Source: Massilia sp. IC2-477
GTDB lineage: Bacteria; Pseudomonadota; Gammaproteobacteria; Burkholderiales; Burkholderiaceae_D
DNA length: 64,000 nt
Direction of reading: 5' to 3'
NCBI RefSeq assembly: GCF_020707265.1
Contig: NZ_JAJFEQ010000001.1
Coordinates: 1 to 64,000, forward strand
Each line of letters opens with the position of its first letter. Positions within the stretch are counted from its first letter, which is position 1. The translations under genes were made by a program, and so were the position numbers. The notes beneath the pieces are model-generated. The model had not been told where the DNA came from and searched no databases. It saw nothing but the letters and a program-made list of their open reading frames with translations. Shown here piece by piece: positions 37,136 through 45,979 of the stretch.

Positions 37136-37612
37136 ATGGCCCCATTCGAAAACAAGATCTGCACGCGCGCCGAGCTGGCGCAGCGTATCGCCGCACTGCC
37201 CAAGCCGGTGGTGCTGACCAACGGGGTGTTCGACATCCTGCACCGCGGCCACGTGACCTATCTCGCGCAGGCGCGCGAACTGGGCGCCTCGCTGGTGGTG
37301 GCGGCCAATACCGACGCCTCGGTCAAGCGCCTGGGCAAGGGCGATGACCGCCCGCTCAATGGGCTGGCCGACCGGATGGCGGTGCTGGCGGCGCTGGAGT
37401 CGGTCAGCCTGGTGGTGGACTTCGGCGAAGACACCGCGCTCGAAGTGGTGCTCGAAGCGCGGCCCGAGATCTACGCCAAGGGCGGCGATTACGACATGAC
37501 GCAAATCCCGGAAGGGCAGGCCGTGCTGGCCTACGGCGGGCGCGCCGTGGCCATCGATTTCGAGCATGACCGCTCGACCACCAAGCTGCTGAAGAAAGTG
37601 CGGGCCGGGTAG
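37136..37612 (+). CDS. rfaE2: D-glycero-beta-D-manno-heptose 1-phosphate adenylyltransferase
   Basis: A 158-aa nucleotidyltransferase, the stand-alone form of the HldE C-terminal domain. TNGVFDILHRGHVTYL carries the HxGH-type ATP site; NTDASVKRLGKG and YAKGGDYDM follow, ending DRSTTKLLKKV. It makes ADP-heptose for lipopolysaccharide inner core. No kinase domain (RfaE1) is adjacent. The gene is 8 nt after the pilU-type gene. Confidence 0.93.
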   Translation: MAPFENKICTRAELAQRIAALPKPVVLTNGVFDILHRGHVTYLAQARELGASLVVAANTDASVKRLGKGDDRPLNGLADRMAVLAALESVSLVVDFGEDTALEVVLEARPEIYAKGGDYDMTQIPEGQAVLAYGGRAVAIDFEHDRSTTKLLKKVRAG

Positions 37613-37615
37613 GCC

Positions 37616-38194
37616 TTATTTGCAGTCCGCCGTCGGGGCGGTCTGGACGTCCTGCATCGTCACCTTGCCCGCCTCGTCCTGGCGGATTTCCTGGACCACG
37701 GCCACGCACTGGCCCGATTGGCGCTCGAGGGCGACTTCGTAATCCTTGCCGGCTGCCGGCGTGAAGGTTCCGCCGAGATTGCTGCAACGGACACCAACGC
37801 CGGGGCCGCTCTGGAAGGCCATGCGCAGCGATACCGGCTGGTCGGCCGGGATCTCGTATTCGCGGAAGTAGGCTTTCGATGCCACGCCGTCCCGCCTGAA
37901 CAGGTTCTCGGTATTCGGGGTGTCCTTCATGCCGATCGAGGTGTTCCTGGCACGGCCGAACAAGGAGGAGAAGGCGTCGCCCGCGCCGCCCGACACCCGG
38001 GTCTTCTGCGCGTTGCCGCCGACGCAGTTGCTGTTCTGGTAGAAGTCGACCAGCACGCCGTTCTGGCCGAACAGGCGGATGCGGGCCGTGCTGCGGACGG
38101 TCTGCTCGGGAGCGGCGTCCTGAGCGGCGCTTGACGCGCCAAGAGTGAGGAACAGGGCGCAGGTGGCTGCGCGGGAGATCAACATGGAAGACAT
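37616..38194 (-). CDS. Secreted protein of unknown function
   Basis: A 192-aa protein with a Sec signal (MSSMLISRAATCALFLTLGAS, cleavage near SSAAQ). The mature part has a beta-rich segment (IRLFGQNGVLVDFYQNSNCVGG) and three cysteine-containing regions that may form disulfides. No recognised domain. It overlaps no neighbour and converges on rfaE2 with a 3-nt gap. Confidence 0.75.
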   Translation of the reverse strand: MSSMLISRAATCALFLTLGASSAAQDAAPEQTVRSTARIRLFGQNGVLVDFYQNSNCVGGNAQKTRVSGGAGDAFSSLFGRARNTSIGMKDTPNTENLFRRDGVASKAYFREYEIPADQPVSLRMAFQSGPGVGVRCSNLGGTFTPAAGKDYEVALERQSGQCVAVVQEIRQDEAGKVTMQDVQTAPTADCK

Positions 38195-38314
38195 GGTGCG
38201 ACAGATCCAAGGACAAGCGGAGCAGGGATTATATAATCTGATGCCACACGGAAACTTTCTGCGCCCGACTTTATCGGAAACTGTGGCGCTTCCGCACATC
38301 CACAAGGAGTCCGC

Positions 38315-39151
38315 ATGCTGATCGCCCAAGTCACCGACCTGCACCTGCATGCGGACCCTGCCCATCCGAACCTGGCCCGTTTTACGCGCGTGCTCGCCCA
38401 CCTGGCCGCGCTGCGCCCGCTGCCCGACCTGCTGGTGCTGAGCGGCGACCTTGCCGACGACGGGGCGATCGAGAGCTACCGGCAGCTGCAGGAGGCACTG
38501 GCGGCGTGGCCGCAGCCTGTGCGCTTCGCGCTGGGGAACCACGACGACCGCGCGCACTTCCGCAGCGTGTTCGGCGACAGCCATTTCACGGAAGGTTTCG
38601 TGCAGGGCGTGACGGATCTCGGCGGCTTGCGCCTGGTCGTCCTCGACAGCCTGGAAGAGGGGCGCCATGGCGGCGCCTTCTGCGCGTCGCGCGCAGGGTG
38701 GCTGCGCCAGGCGCTACAGGATGGCGGCAACAAGCCGGCGCTGGTCTTCCTGCACCATCCGCCGGTCGACGTCGGCCTGCCGTGGATCGACCCGGGACCA
38801 GATCAAGCGTGGATCGCGCGCCTGGACGCCGCGCTGCAGGGCGCGCCGATTGCCGCCATCTGCACCGGCCACGTGCACCTGGGCGGCGTGTTTCGCTGGC
38901 AGGGACGGCAGGTCGCGACCTGTCCGTCTTCGTCGTCCGACCTGAGCCTGGCCTTCACCCCCATGGATGCCGCGCAGCCGGACGGCCGCCCGCTGGTGGA
39001 GCAGGGCGAGCCCGCCTTTGCGCTGCACCGCTGGGACGGCAGCGGCCTGGCCAGCATCTTCGGCCGCGTGCCGCAGCGCGTGCTGGCGCACTGGGATGGC
39101 GCTACCGCCCAGGTGGTGGCCGACATGCTGCAGGAATCCGGCCGCGCCTAG
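38315..39151 (+). CDS. Calcineurin-like metallophosphodiesterase (CpdA-like)
   Basis: A 278-aa cytoplasmic metallophosphatase. The metal-binding motifs are all present: D8-x-H10 (QVTDLHLH), GD (VLSGDLADDG), GNHD (ALGNHDDR), HHPPVDVG and GHVH (CTGHVHLGG). This layout matches class III 3',5'-cyclic nucleotide phosphodiesterases (CpdA/GpdQ-type), so it may hydrolyse cAMP or glycerophosphodiesters. The substrate is inferred. Its 3' end overlaps the convergent SnoaL-like gene by 4 nt. Confidence 0.88.
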   Translation: MLIAQVTDLHLHADPAHPNLARFTRVLAHLAALRPLPDLLVLSGDLADDGAIESYRQLQEALAAWPQPVRFALGNHDDRAHFRSVFGDSHFTEGFVQGVTDLGGLRLVVLDSLEEGRHGGAFCASRAGWLRQALQDGGNKPALVFLHHPPVDVGLPWIDPGPDQAWIARLDAALQGAPIAAICTGHVHLGGVFRWQGRQVATCPSSSSDLSLAFTPMDAAQPDGRPLVEQGEPAFALHRWDGSGLASIFGRVPQRVLAHWDGATAQVVADMLQESGRA

Positions 39152-39597
39152 ATCGGACGCGCGGCGCGGCTGTCGGCGAACGAAGGCGGCAGGGCGCCAA
39201 TCTGCTGCAGCACGCCCAGGCGGTCCACCTGTACCCAGGCGCGCACGATCTGGCCCTCGCGCAGCTGGTAGATCACATTGCCTTCCTGGGTCACCAGTGC
39301 GTGGGTCGGCGGCAGGCCCGCGAAGCGCCCGTCGTGCGGCGCACGGAAAGTCCAGCGCACCGCCACCCGGTCATCTTCGGCAAACACGTCGTGCAGCTCG
39401 AAGCGCACGCCCGGAAAGCCGGTCAGCACGGTCTCGATACCGGCCCGGAATTCAGCCGGCCCGCGCTCGCCGCGCGGCCCCGTGAAATCCGGCGCGATCA
39501 GCGCCTGCATCTCGTCCAGCTTCCTCGCATTGATCCAGTCGTACAGGGTGCGAACCAGCTTCTTGTTGCTGTGCGCAGTCGTCAAGGCTGCCATCAT
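39148..39597 (-). CDS. SnoaL-like (NTF2-fold) protein, predicted SoxR target
   Basis: A 149-aa NTF2-like protein of the SnoaL/ester cyclase family. Typical features are LVRTLYDWINARKLDEMQALIAPDF, GPAEFRAGIETVLTGFPGVRFELHDVFAEDDRVAVRWTF (family core, shown in two parts) and a C-terminal WVQVDRLGVLQQIG. It is probably a small hydrolase or isomerase; the substrate is unknown. Its promoter has a SoxR box in a 19-bp spacer, so redox-cycling compounds are expected to induce it. Confidence 0.88.
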   Translation of the reverse strand: MMAALTTAHSNKKLVRTLYDWINARKLDEMQALIAPDFTGPRGERGPAEFRAGIETVLTGFPGVRFELHDVFAEDDRVAVRWTFRAPHDGRFAGLPPTHALVTQEGNVIYQLREGQIVRAWVQVDRLGVLQQIGALPPSFADSRAARPI

Positions 39598-39613
39598 CGT
39601 TTTCTCCTCGGGC

Positions 39614-39642
39614 TTGTCAATCGGTGCAGGCGAGTGTAAAAC
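39614..39642 (+). promoter_or_regulatory. Predicted soxR promoter
   Basis: -35 TTGTCA (39614-39619), 17-bp spacer, -10 TAAAAC (39637-39642). The -10 element abuts and overlaps the start of the SoxR box, which suggests autoregulation. Confidence 0.55.
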
Positions 39643-39663
39643 CTCAAGTTAACTTGAGGTCAA
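39633..39663 (-). promoter_or_regulatory. SoxR-type promoter of the SnoaL-like gene
   Basis: On the minus strand, -35 TTGACC and -10 TACACT are separated by exactly 19 bp, the long spacer of MerR-family activated promoters. The spacer is occupied by the SoxR palindrome. Confidence 0.8.
39641..39660. promoter_or_regulatory. SoxR box (operator)
   Basis: ACCTCAAGTTAACTTGAGGT is a perfect 20-bp palindrome. Its core CCTCAAGTTAACTTGAGG corresponds to the known SoxR operator consensus. It lies between soxR and its divergent neighbour. Confidence 0.9.
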
Positions 39664-39673
39664 GAGGAAAAAC

Positions 39674-40126
39674 ATGGCGAAACTGGACCCTGCGGAAATT
39701 GGGAAGCAGCTGACGGTGGGCGAGGTGGCGCGGCGCAGCGGCGTGCCGGTGTCGACCCTGCACTACTACGAGGCCAAGGGGCTGATCCACTGCGTGCGCA
39801 GCAGCGGCCAGCAGCGCCGCTATGGCCGCGACGTGCTGCGCCGGGTGGCGGTGATCAAGGTGGCGCAGCGGATCGGCATTCCGCTGGCCGCGATCGGGGA
39901 AGCGCTGGCTTCGCTGCCGGAAGGGCGCACGCCGACCGCTGCCGACTGGGCGCGCCTGTCGCGCCTGTGGCGCGGCGAGCTGGACGCGCGCATCGCCCAG
40001 CTCACCCGCCTGCGCGACCAGCTGGATGACTGCATCGGCTGCGGCTGCCTGTCGATCGAGGCCTGCCGGCTGCGCAATCCGCTCGATTCCCTGTCGGACC
40101 AGGGCAGCGGGCCGCAGCTGCTGTAG
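39674..40126 (+). CDS. soxR: Redox-sensitive transcriptional activator SoxR
   Basis: A 150-aa MerR-family regulator. The N-terminal winged helix is [26 protein letters not shown]. The [2Fe-2S] ligands are C120, C123, C125 and C131 ([12 protein letters not shown]), matching C119/122/124/130 of E. coli SoxR. It responds to redox-active compounds. No soxS is adjacent, as in non-enteric bacteria where SoxR directly activates small target genes. An AGAGGA ribosome site precedes the start. Confidence 0.96.
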   Translation: MAKLDPAEIGKQLTVGEVARRSGVPVSTLHYYEAKGLIHCVRSSGQQRRYGRDVLRRVAVIKVAQRIGIPLAAIGEALASLPEGRTPTAADWARLSRLWRGELDARIAQLTRLRDQLDDCIGCGCLSIEACRLRNPLDSLSDQGSGPQLL

Positions 40127-40184
40127 CGCCGGCCCTGCCGCGTCCGTGGCAAGATGGGCGCACCTCTACTTACAAGGAACCCGG

Positions 40185-40847
40185 ATGCGCATCCTGCTGG
40201 CCGAAGACGACACCTCGCTGGGCGACACGATCCAGGCCTGGCTGCGTCTGGACGGCCATGCGGTGGACTGGGTGCGGCGCGGCGATTCGGCGCAGACGGC
40301 GCTGGCGACCCACCGCTATGACTGCGTGCTGCTCGACCGCGGCCTGCCGGGCCTGTCCGGCGACGCCCTGCTGGCCGGCCTGCGCGCCGGCGGCGACACC
40401 GTGCCGGTCATCCTGATCACGGCCTTCAACGCGCTGTCCGACCGGGTCGAAGGGCTGGACCTGGGCGCCGACGATTACCTGGTCAAGCCCTTTGAGCTGG
40501 AAGAGATGTCGGCCCGCATCCGCGCCGCGGTACGGCGCGGCGCCAGCCAGGCCAGCAACGTGCTCGCACACGCCGGCATCGCGCTCGACCTCGAGTCCCG
40601 CCAGGCCAGCCTGCACGGCCAGCCGGTGGCGCTGACCGCGCGCGAATACCACGTGCTGCTCGCGCTCCTGCAGCGCAGGAACGGCATCGTCACCCGCGCC
40701 CAGATCGAGGAAAGCCTGTATGGCTGGGGCGAGGAAGTCGAGAGCAATGCCATCGAGGTCTACATCCACAACCTGCGCAAGAAATTTGGTAGCGACAGCA
40801 TCGTCACCGTGCGCGGGCTCGGTTACCGCCTGAAGGAAGATGCCTAA
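40185..40847 (+). CDS. OmpR-family response regulator (QseB/PmrA-like)
   Basis: A 220-aa two-component regulator. The receiver domain is residues 1-115, with phosphoacceptor D51 (LLDRGLPG), acidic pair E7/D8/D9, and K101 region (LVKPFE). The C-terminal OmpR-type winged helix ends IEVYIHNLRKKFGSDSIVTVRGLGYRL. The start is the MRILLAEDDT start after an ACAAGGAA ribosome site. It overlaps the sensor kinase gene by 8 nt. QseB-like by sequence style and by the YgiW-like neighbour. Confidence 0.92.
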   Translation: MRILLAEDDTSLGDTIQAWLRLDGHAVDWVRRGDSAQTALATHRYDCVLLDRGLPGLSGDALLAGLRAGGDTVPVILITAFNALSDRVEGLDLGADDYLVKPFELEEMSARIRAAVRRGASQASNVLAHAGIALDLESRQASLHGQPVALTAREYHVLLALLQRRNGIVTRAQIEESLYGWGEEVESNAIEVYIHNLRKKFGSDSIVTVRGLGYRLKEDA

Positions 40848-42198
40848 GGCGCCGTGGTCGCTGCGGCGGCGCCTGCTGGCCGCGATCCTGGCTGCCAGCA
40901 CCGTGCTGTGGCTGGCCAGCCTGGGCACGCTCACCGCGATCGCCTGGCAAGAGACCGGCGAAGTGTTCGACGATGCGCTCGAAGAGTCGGCCTACATGCT
41001 GATGGCGGCCACCACCGACCTCGATGCCCGCGGCCTGCTGGCGCCGCTGCCGCCGCGCCCGTCGCAGGGGGAAGAGGTGCGCAGGGTCGACATGCAGTAC
41101 CAGGTCGTGGCGGGCGGCAAGGTGCTGCAGCGCACGCCTGATGCGCCGGCGCGTCCCTTCGTCGCTGGCTTCGAAGACGAGCATGGTTTTGCCGACCTGC
41201 GCGTCGACGGCGAGCGCTGGCGCGTGTTCGTGGTGCGCGACGAGGCGCGCCGCTTCGAAGTCCAGGTCGGCCAGCGCGCCGCCAAGCGCTTCGACATCCT
41301 GGAAGAACTGGCCGAGGCCCTGTGGCTGCCGGTGCTCGGCTTCCTGCTGCTGCTGGCGCTGCTGTGCTGGTGGCTGACCGGGCGCGTGCTGGCGCCGCTG
41401 CGCCGCACCGCCACGGCGATCGCGGCCAAGACGCCGGACGACCTGGCCCGGGTGGAGGTCGCGGGCCAGCCGCGCGAACTGCTGCCCATCGTCGGCGCCC
41501 TGAACGAGGTGCTGGGGCGCCTGGATGCGGCGCTGCAGGCCGAGCGCCGCTTCACGGCGGATGCCGCCCACGAGCTGCGTACCCCGCTGGCTGGCCTGCA
41601 CATGCACGTGCAGCTGCTGCAGCGCCGGCATCCGGAGCTCGCGGCCTCGTTCATGAAGCTGCGCCAGGACGTCGCACGCCTGACCGCCCTGGTCGACAGC
41701 CTGCTGACCCTGGCGCGCCTTGATCCCTTGGCGCAGGCCCAGCTGGCGCGCGAGCCGGTCGCGCTGCGGCCCCTGTTTGAGGAGCTGGGGCGAGAATTCG
41801 CCGACGAGGCGGCAAGGCGCGGCATCGTGCTCGATCTCCACAGCGGCATCGATGGGGTCGAGGCCAATCCCCAGATGCTGGGCATCGTGCTGCGTAACCT
41901 GGTCGCCAATGCGCTGCGCTACTGCCCGGCCGGCAGCCGCGTCGAGGTCGCGGCCACCCGCCATGCAGGACGCGCCCGGATCTCGGTCTGCGACGACGGC
42001 CCCGGCGTCGACGCCGCCAGCATGGCGCGCCTGACGGAGCGCTTCTTCCGGGTGCTCGGCCAGGAAGAGGGCGGCAGCGGACTCGGGCTGTCGATCGTGC
42101 GCCGCATCGCCGAGCTGCACGGCATCGAACTGCGCTTCGGCACCGGCCTGGGCGGACGCGGACTGGGCGTAGCGCTGGAGTGGCCGGCAGTTCCTTAA
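40840..42198 (+). CDS. Sensor histidine kinase (QseC-like)
   Basis: A 452-aa inner-membrane kinase. TM1 is about residues 13-35, a periplasmic sensor about 36-160, TM2 about 165-188, then a HAMP linker. The phosphoacceptor is H244 in ADAAHELRTPL. The N-, G1- and G2-box ATPase motifs are NLVANALRY, DDGPGVD and GSGLGLSIV. The short periplasmic domain resembles QseC/PmrB. Translationally coupled to the response regulator. Confidence 0.93.
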   Translation: MPKAPWSLRRRLLAAILAASTVLWLASLGTLTAIAWQETGEVFDDALEESAYMLMAATTDLDARGLLAPLPPRPSQGEEVRRVDMQYQVVAGGKVLQRTPDAPARPFVAGFEDEHGFADLRVDGERWRVFVVRDEARRFEVQVGQRAAKRFDILEELAEALWLPVLGFLLLLALLCWWLTGRVLAPLRRTATAIAAKTPDDLARVEVAGQPRELLPIVGALNEVLGRLDAALQAERRFTADAAHELRTPLAGLHMHVQLLQRRHPELAASFMKLRQDVARLTALVDSLLTLARLDPLAQAQLAREPVALRPLFEELGREFADEAARRGIVLDLHSGIDGVEANPQMLGIVLRNLVANALRYCPAGSRVEVAATRHAGRARISVCDDGPGVDAASMARLTERFFRVLGQEEGGSGLGLSIVRRIAELHGIELRFGTGLGGRGLGVALEWPAVP

Positions 42199-42257
42199 GA
42201 TCGGGTTAATGTCGGCTGGGTGTAATGGCGTCCACAGCAACCCACAAGGAGCCATTC

Positions 42258-42662
42258 ATGAAACGCCTTTTCCAGATTTCCTGCATCGCCACCGTGCTGG
42301 CCGCACCGGCCTTCGCCATCGCCCAGCCGACCGGCTATACCGGGCCCTCGACCAAGGCGGCGCCGTCCGGCTATACCGGCCCCACCAGCGTGCCGCTGAT
42401 GAAGGCCAAGGACCTGCTCGACAAGGGCAAGGACGACCAGCAGGCGCGCCTGCAGGGCAAGCTGCTCAGCCACAAGGGCGGCGACGACTACGAATTCGCC
42501 GACGCGAGCGGCAAGATCACCGTCGAGATCGAGGCCGAACACTTTCCTGCCGGCGTACAGGTCGACCAGAACACGGTGGTCGAGCTGACCGGCGAATTCG
42601 ACAAGGAGACCTTCGGCGAATCGAGCTTCGAGGTGAAGCAGATGAAGGTCGTGGGCAAATAA
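42258..42662 (+). CDS. YgiW/YdeI-type BOF (OB-fold) stress protein
   Basis: A 134-aa periplasmic protein. The Sec signal is about residues 1-22 (ends AIAQ). A short repeat GYTGPST/GYTGPTS precedes the OB-fold BOF domain (VPLMKAKDLLDKGKDDQQARLQGKLLS, YEFADASGKITVEIE). In E. coli, ygiW lies next to qseBC and contributes to stress tolerance and biofilm control. Here it directly follows the QseBC-like pair, suggesting regulation by it. Confidence 0.88.
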   Translation: MKRLFQISCIATVLAAPAFAIAQPTGYTGPSTKAAPSGYTGPTSVPLMKAKDLLDKGKDDQQARLQGKLLSHKGGDDYEFADASGKITVEIEAEHFPAGVQVDQNTVVELTGEFDKETFGESSFEVKQMKVVGK

Positions 42663-42731
42663 GCCAGCTAAAGCTCCCAGATCTGGGTGATCCATGGCAA
42701 TATTGAAAGACAATATTTCTGAGGAGAACCC

Positions 42732-44852
42732 ATGTCTGGCCTGATTCGTCTGTTCAGCGGTGTCGTCCTGGCCGCCCTGACTGCCGCCGCAGCGGCAGCC
42801 CCACCGGTGGCCCGGGTCGAACCCGTTACCGATACCCATTTCGGCGAAAAGGTGGTGGATCGCTACCGCTGGATGGAAAACGACAAGGACCCGGACTGGC
42901 TGCCGTTCCTGAAGAACCAGAACCTTCATACCCGCTCGGTGCTCGACACGCTGCCGCTGCGCGGTGAGCTGCTGGCGCGCATCCAGCAGCTCTCCGGCGA
43001 CGTCACCGCGGTGGCCGACATCCAGCGCGCCGGCGCCCGCAGCTTCTATCAGCAGCGCCCGGCCGGCGCCAACAATCACAAGCTGTTCGTGCAGGAGAAC
43101 GGCAAGAGCCGGATGCTGGTCGACCCGACCACGCTCGACACCGCCACCAGCCACTATTCGCTGGACTGGTGGGTCGCGTCGCCCGACGGCAGCAAGCTGG
43201 CCTACGGCCTGTCGAAGGACGGCAGCGAGGATTCGGTCCTGCACATCATGGATGTCGCCAGCAGCGCCATCCTGCCCGAGCGCATCGCCAATACCCAGGC
43301 CGCCTACCCCAGCTGGCTCGAGGACAGCTCGGGCTTCTTCTACAACCAGCTGACCGGCAAGGTCAACACGCCGGAGCGCTACCTGAACTCGCGTGTCCGT
43401 TTCCACCGCGTCGGCGACGATCCGGCCAAGGACCGCATCCTCATGGCGCGCGGCCTGGACCGCGCCGTCAAGTACGAAAGCAACCAGTCGCCCTACGTGT
43501 TCGCCACCCCGCATTCACGCCACGCCGTCTTGATGATCACCGACGTGCGCCAGGAAAAGCGCTTCCTGGTCGCGCCGCTGCAGGATGTGCTCAAGGGCAG
43601 GGCGCGCTGGACCCACGTGACCGACTTCGCCGACCAGGTGACGAGCGCCGAAGTGCACGGCGACGAACTCTACCTGCTGTCGACCCTGAAGCATCCACGC
43701 GGACGTATTGTCAAGGTTGCCGCGCAGTCGCCGGCGCTCGGGAGTGCGCGCGAAGTGGTGGCCGAGTCCGGCCTGGTCATCCAGGGCATGTTGCGCGCCA
43801 AGGATGGCCTCTACCTGCGCGCGATGGACGGCGGCATCGGCCGCGTGCTGCGCCTGGATGCCAACGGCAAGCTGGCGACTATTGCGCTGCCGTTCGACGG
43901 CACGGTGGGCACGCTCGCCGCCGACCCGAATACGCCGGGGGTACTGATGCTGCTGTCCGGCTGGCTGACCCCGACCGGCATCTGGAGCATCGACGCCGCC
44001 GGCAAGGTGACCGACACGGGCCTGACGCCGAAGCCGCCGATCGACGTCAGCGCCTACACCACCGAGCGCCGCTTCGCCACGGCGAAGGACGGGACGAAGA
44101 TTCCCTACAGCCTGGTGTACCGAAAGGGCCTGAAAAAGGACGGCCGCAACCCGGCCTTCATCTCGGCCTATGGCAGCTATGGCGCCGCGGCCTATACGCC
44201 TTCGTTTGTGAACCGCTCGCTGGCCCTGATCGACCAGGGCGCCATCGTCGGCTTCGCCAACGTGCGCGGCGGCGGCGAGTACGGGCGCGACTGGCACCGC
44301 GCCGGCCAGCTGGAGAACAAGCCGAACACCTGGCGCGACCTGATCGCGGTGGTCGAGGACATGCACAAGGAAGGCTATACGGCGCCGGCGCACACCGCCA
44401 TCGGCGGCCGCTCGGCGGGCGGGATCCCGACCGGCATGGCGCTGACCGAGCGTCCGGACCTGTTCGCGGCCGTGGTCTCGGGCGTGGGCTGGCACAACCC
44501 GCTGCGCTACGTGGCGGAGCAGAACGGCTATGGGGAAGAAGGGGAGTGGGGCGCGATCCGCGACAAGGCCGGCTATAAAGCCCTGAAGAGCATCGACAGC
44601 TACCAGGCGGTAAAGGACGGCGGCAAGTATCCGGCCGTGCTGCTCACCACCGGCGTGACCGACCCGCGCGTGGCGCCTTTCCACCCGGCCAAGATGGCGG
44701 CGCGCCTGCAGGCGGCCAGCGCCAGTGGCAAGCCGGTGCTGCTGCGGGTCGATTTTGATGCGGGACATGGCATGGGCTCGACCCGTGCCCAGCAGGATGC
44801 GGAGGCGGCGGATACCTATGCCTTCATCCTGGCGCAGACCAGGGGCAAGTAA
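42732..44852 (+). CDS. Prolyl oligopeptidase family serine peptidase (S9A)
   Basis: A 706-aa secreted peptidase with a Sec signal (about residues 1-23). A seven-bladed beta-propeller (about 80-400) precedes the alpha/beta-hydrolase domain. The nucleophile is S561 in GGRSAGG (usually GGSNGG), the Asp lies in TDPRVAPFHPAKM, and the His is H679 (DAGHGMG). The N-terminal signature DRYRWMEN is typical of prolyl oligopeptidases. It cleaves short peptides after proline. It probably acts in the periplasm. Confidence 0.93.
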   Translation: MSGLIRLFSGVVLAALTAAAAAAPPVARVEPVTDTHFGEKVVDRYRWMENDKDPDWLPFLKNQNLHTRSVLDTLPLRGELLARIQQLSGDVTAVADIQRAGARSFYQQRPAGANNHKLFVQENGKSRMLVDPTTLDTATSHYSLDWWVASPDGSKLAYGLSKDGSEDSVLHIMDVASSAILPERIANTQAAYPSWLEDSSGFFYNQLTGKVNTPERYLNSRVRFHRVGDDPAKDRILMARGLDRAVKYESNQSPYVFATPHSRHAVLMITDVRQEKRFLVAPLQDVLKGRARWTHVTDFADQVTSAEVHGDELYLLSTLKHPRGRIVKVAAQSPALGSAREVVAESGLVIQGMLRAKDGLYLRAMDGGIGRVLRLDANGKLATIALPFDGTVGTLAADPNTPGVLMLLSGWLTPTGIWSIDAAGKVTDTGLTPKPPIDVSAYTTERRFATAKDGTKIPYSLVYRKGLKKDGRNPAFISAYGSYGAAAYTPSFVNRSLALIDQGAIVGFANVRGGGEYGRDWHRAGQLENKPNTWRDLIAVVEDMHKEGYTAPAHTAIGGRSAGGIPTGMALTERPDLFAAVVSGVGWHNPLRYVAEQNGYGEEGEWGAIRDKAGYKALKSIDSYQAVKDGGKYPAVLLTTGVTDPRVAPFHPAKMAARLQAASASGKPVLLRVDFDAGHGMGSTRAQQDAEAADTYAFILAQTRGK

Positions 44853-44864
44853 GCCCGCTTGAAC

Positions 44865-44908
44865 CGACTCATATCGGTTTGTTCTCATAATGAACCGATA
44901 TTGAGTCG
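44865..44908. repeat. Long inverted repeat between prolyl oligopeptidase and FAS1 genes
   Basis: CGACTCATATCGGTT pairs with AACCGATATTGAGTCG (one bulged A) around a 13-nt loop. The motif GAACCGA occurs three times (44861, 44892 and 44914). No T-run follows, so it is not a classical terminator. It may be an operator for the FAS1 gene or a structured 3' end. Confidence 0.7.
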
Positions 44909-45009
44909 TGCGCGAACCGAAAATGCGGGTCATGGCGCGATAATTATCCGGGACGGCATTGCCGAAGGAGCGGCAATGAACCGCTTTTATCACTCACCCG
45001 GAGAACATC

Positions 45010-45972
45010 ATGAACGTGCGCGCTTTCCTGAAGCTGGGGCTGGCAACGCTGGCCCTGTCTGTGTCCCTGAGCGGTTGCGGCGGGGACGACGATGACGACG
45101 ACATCCCGCTGCCCCAGCAAAAGACGCTTGCCCAGGTCGCGAGCGAGGGCGGCTACACGGCCCTGGTAGCCGCGGCAACCAAGGCCGGCATCGCCGGCAC
45201 CCTGTCGGATCCGGCTGCGCAGCTGACGGTGTTCGCGCCGAGCGACCAGGCCTTCAACGCTCTGGCCACGCGCCTGGGCTTCGCCGACGCCACTGCCATG
45301 GTGAATGCCCTGCCGCCGGCCGCCTTGCAAAGCATCCTGAACTACCACGTGCTGGGCAGTAAAAAGCTGGCCGCCGACCTGAGCGCGGGCGGCGCCACCC
45401 AGGCCACCGCTTATACCTATGCGGGCGCGCCGGCCCGGCTGAACTTCGATTTCACGGGCGGCGTGAAGATTACCGACGCGGCCCTGACGGTGGCGAACGT
45501 TACGACCACCAATGTCCCGGCCAGCAACGGGGTGATCCACGCCATCGACAAGGTACTGGTGCCGCCGGGGGTGCTGAACATTGTCCAGATGGCGCAGGCC
45601 AATCCGCAGTTCAGCTCACTGGTTGGCGCGGTGGTCGCCGCCAACCTGCAGGGGACGCTGAGTGGGGCCGGCCCGTTCACCGTGTTCGCACCGAACAATG
45701 CCGCATTTGCAGCGGCGCCGCAGAACCTGAGCGCCGCCCAGCTGCGTACCGTGCTCACCTATCACGTTGTGAGTGGCCAGGTGCTGTCCACGCAGATCCC
45801 GTTCGGCACGCCGGTGGCGACGGTGGCCGGCCAGAACATCGTGATCAGCGCCGGCACCCCGCCCACGATCCGCGACACCACGGCAACCCCGGCGAAGATC
45901 ATTGCGGTCGACGTCAGGGCCAGCAACGGGGTCATCCACGTCGTCGACAAGGTCCTGATTCCCACCCTGTAA
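45010..45972 (+). CDS. Fasciclin (FAS1) domain lipoprotein
   Basis: A 320-aa lipoprotein with lipobox LSGC (C23) followed by an Asp run (GGDDDDDD), which suggests surface or outer-membrane sorting. Two FAS1 domains follow (about 38-178 and 185-320); each has an H1 motif TVFAP(S/N) and an ILNYHVL/VLTYHVV motif, and both end GVIH.IDKVL or VVDKVL. FAS1 proteins mediate adhesion or matrix interaction. It stands alone. Confidence 0.92.
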   Translation: MNVRAFLKLGLATLALSVSLSGCGGDDDDDDIPLPQQKTLAQVASEGGYTALVAAATKAGIAGTLSDPAAQLTVFAPSDQAFNALATRLGFADATAMVNALPPAALQSILNYHVLGSKKLAADLSAGGATQATAYTYAGAPARLNFDFTGGVKITDAALTVANVTTTNVPASNGVIHAIDKVLVPPGVLNIVQMAQANPQFSSLVGAVVAANLQGTLSGAGPFTVFAPNNAAFAAAPQNLSAAQLRTVLTYHVVSGQVLSTQIPFGTPVATVAGQNIVISAGTPPTIRDTTATPAKIIAVDVRASNGVIHVVDKVLIPTL

Positions 45973-45979
45973 GAAGGTG

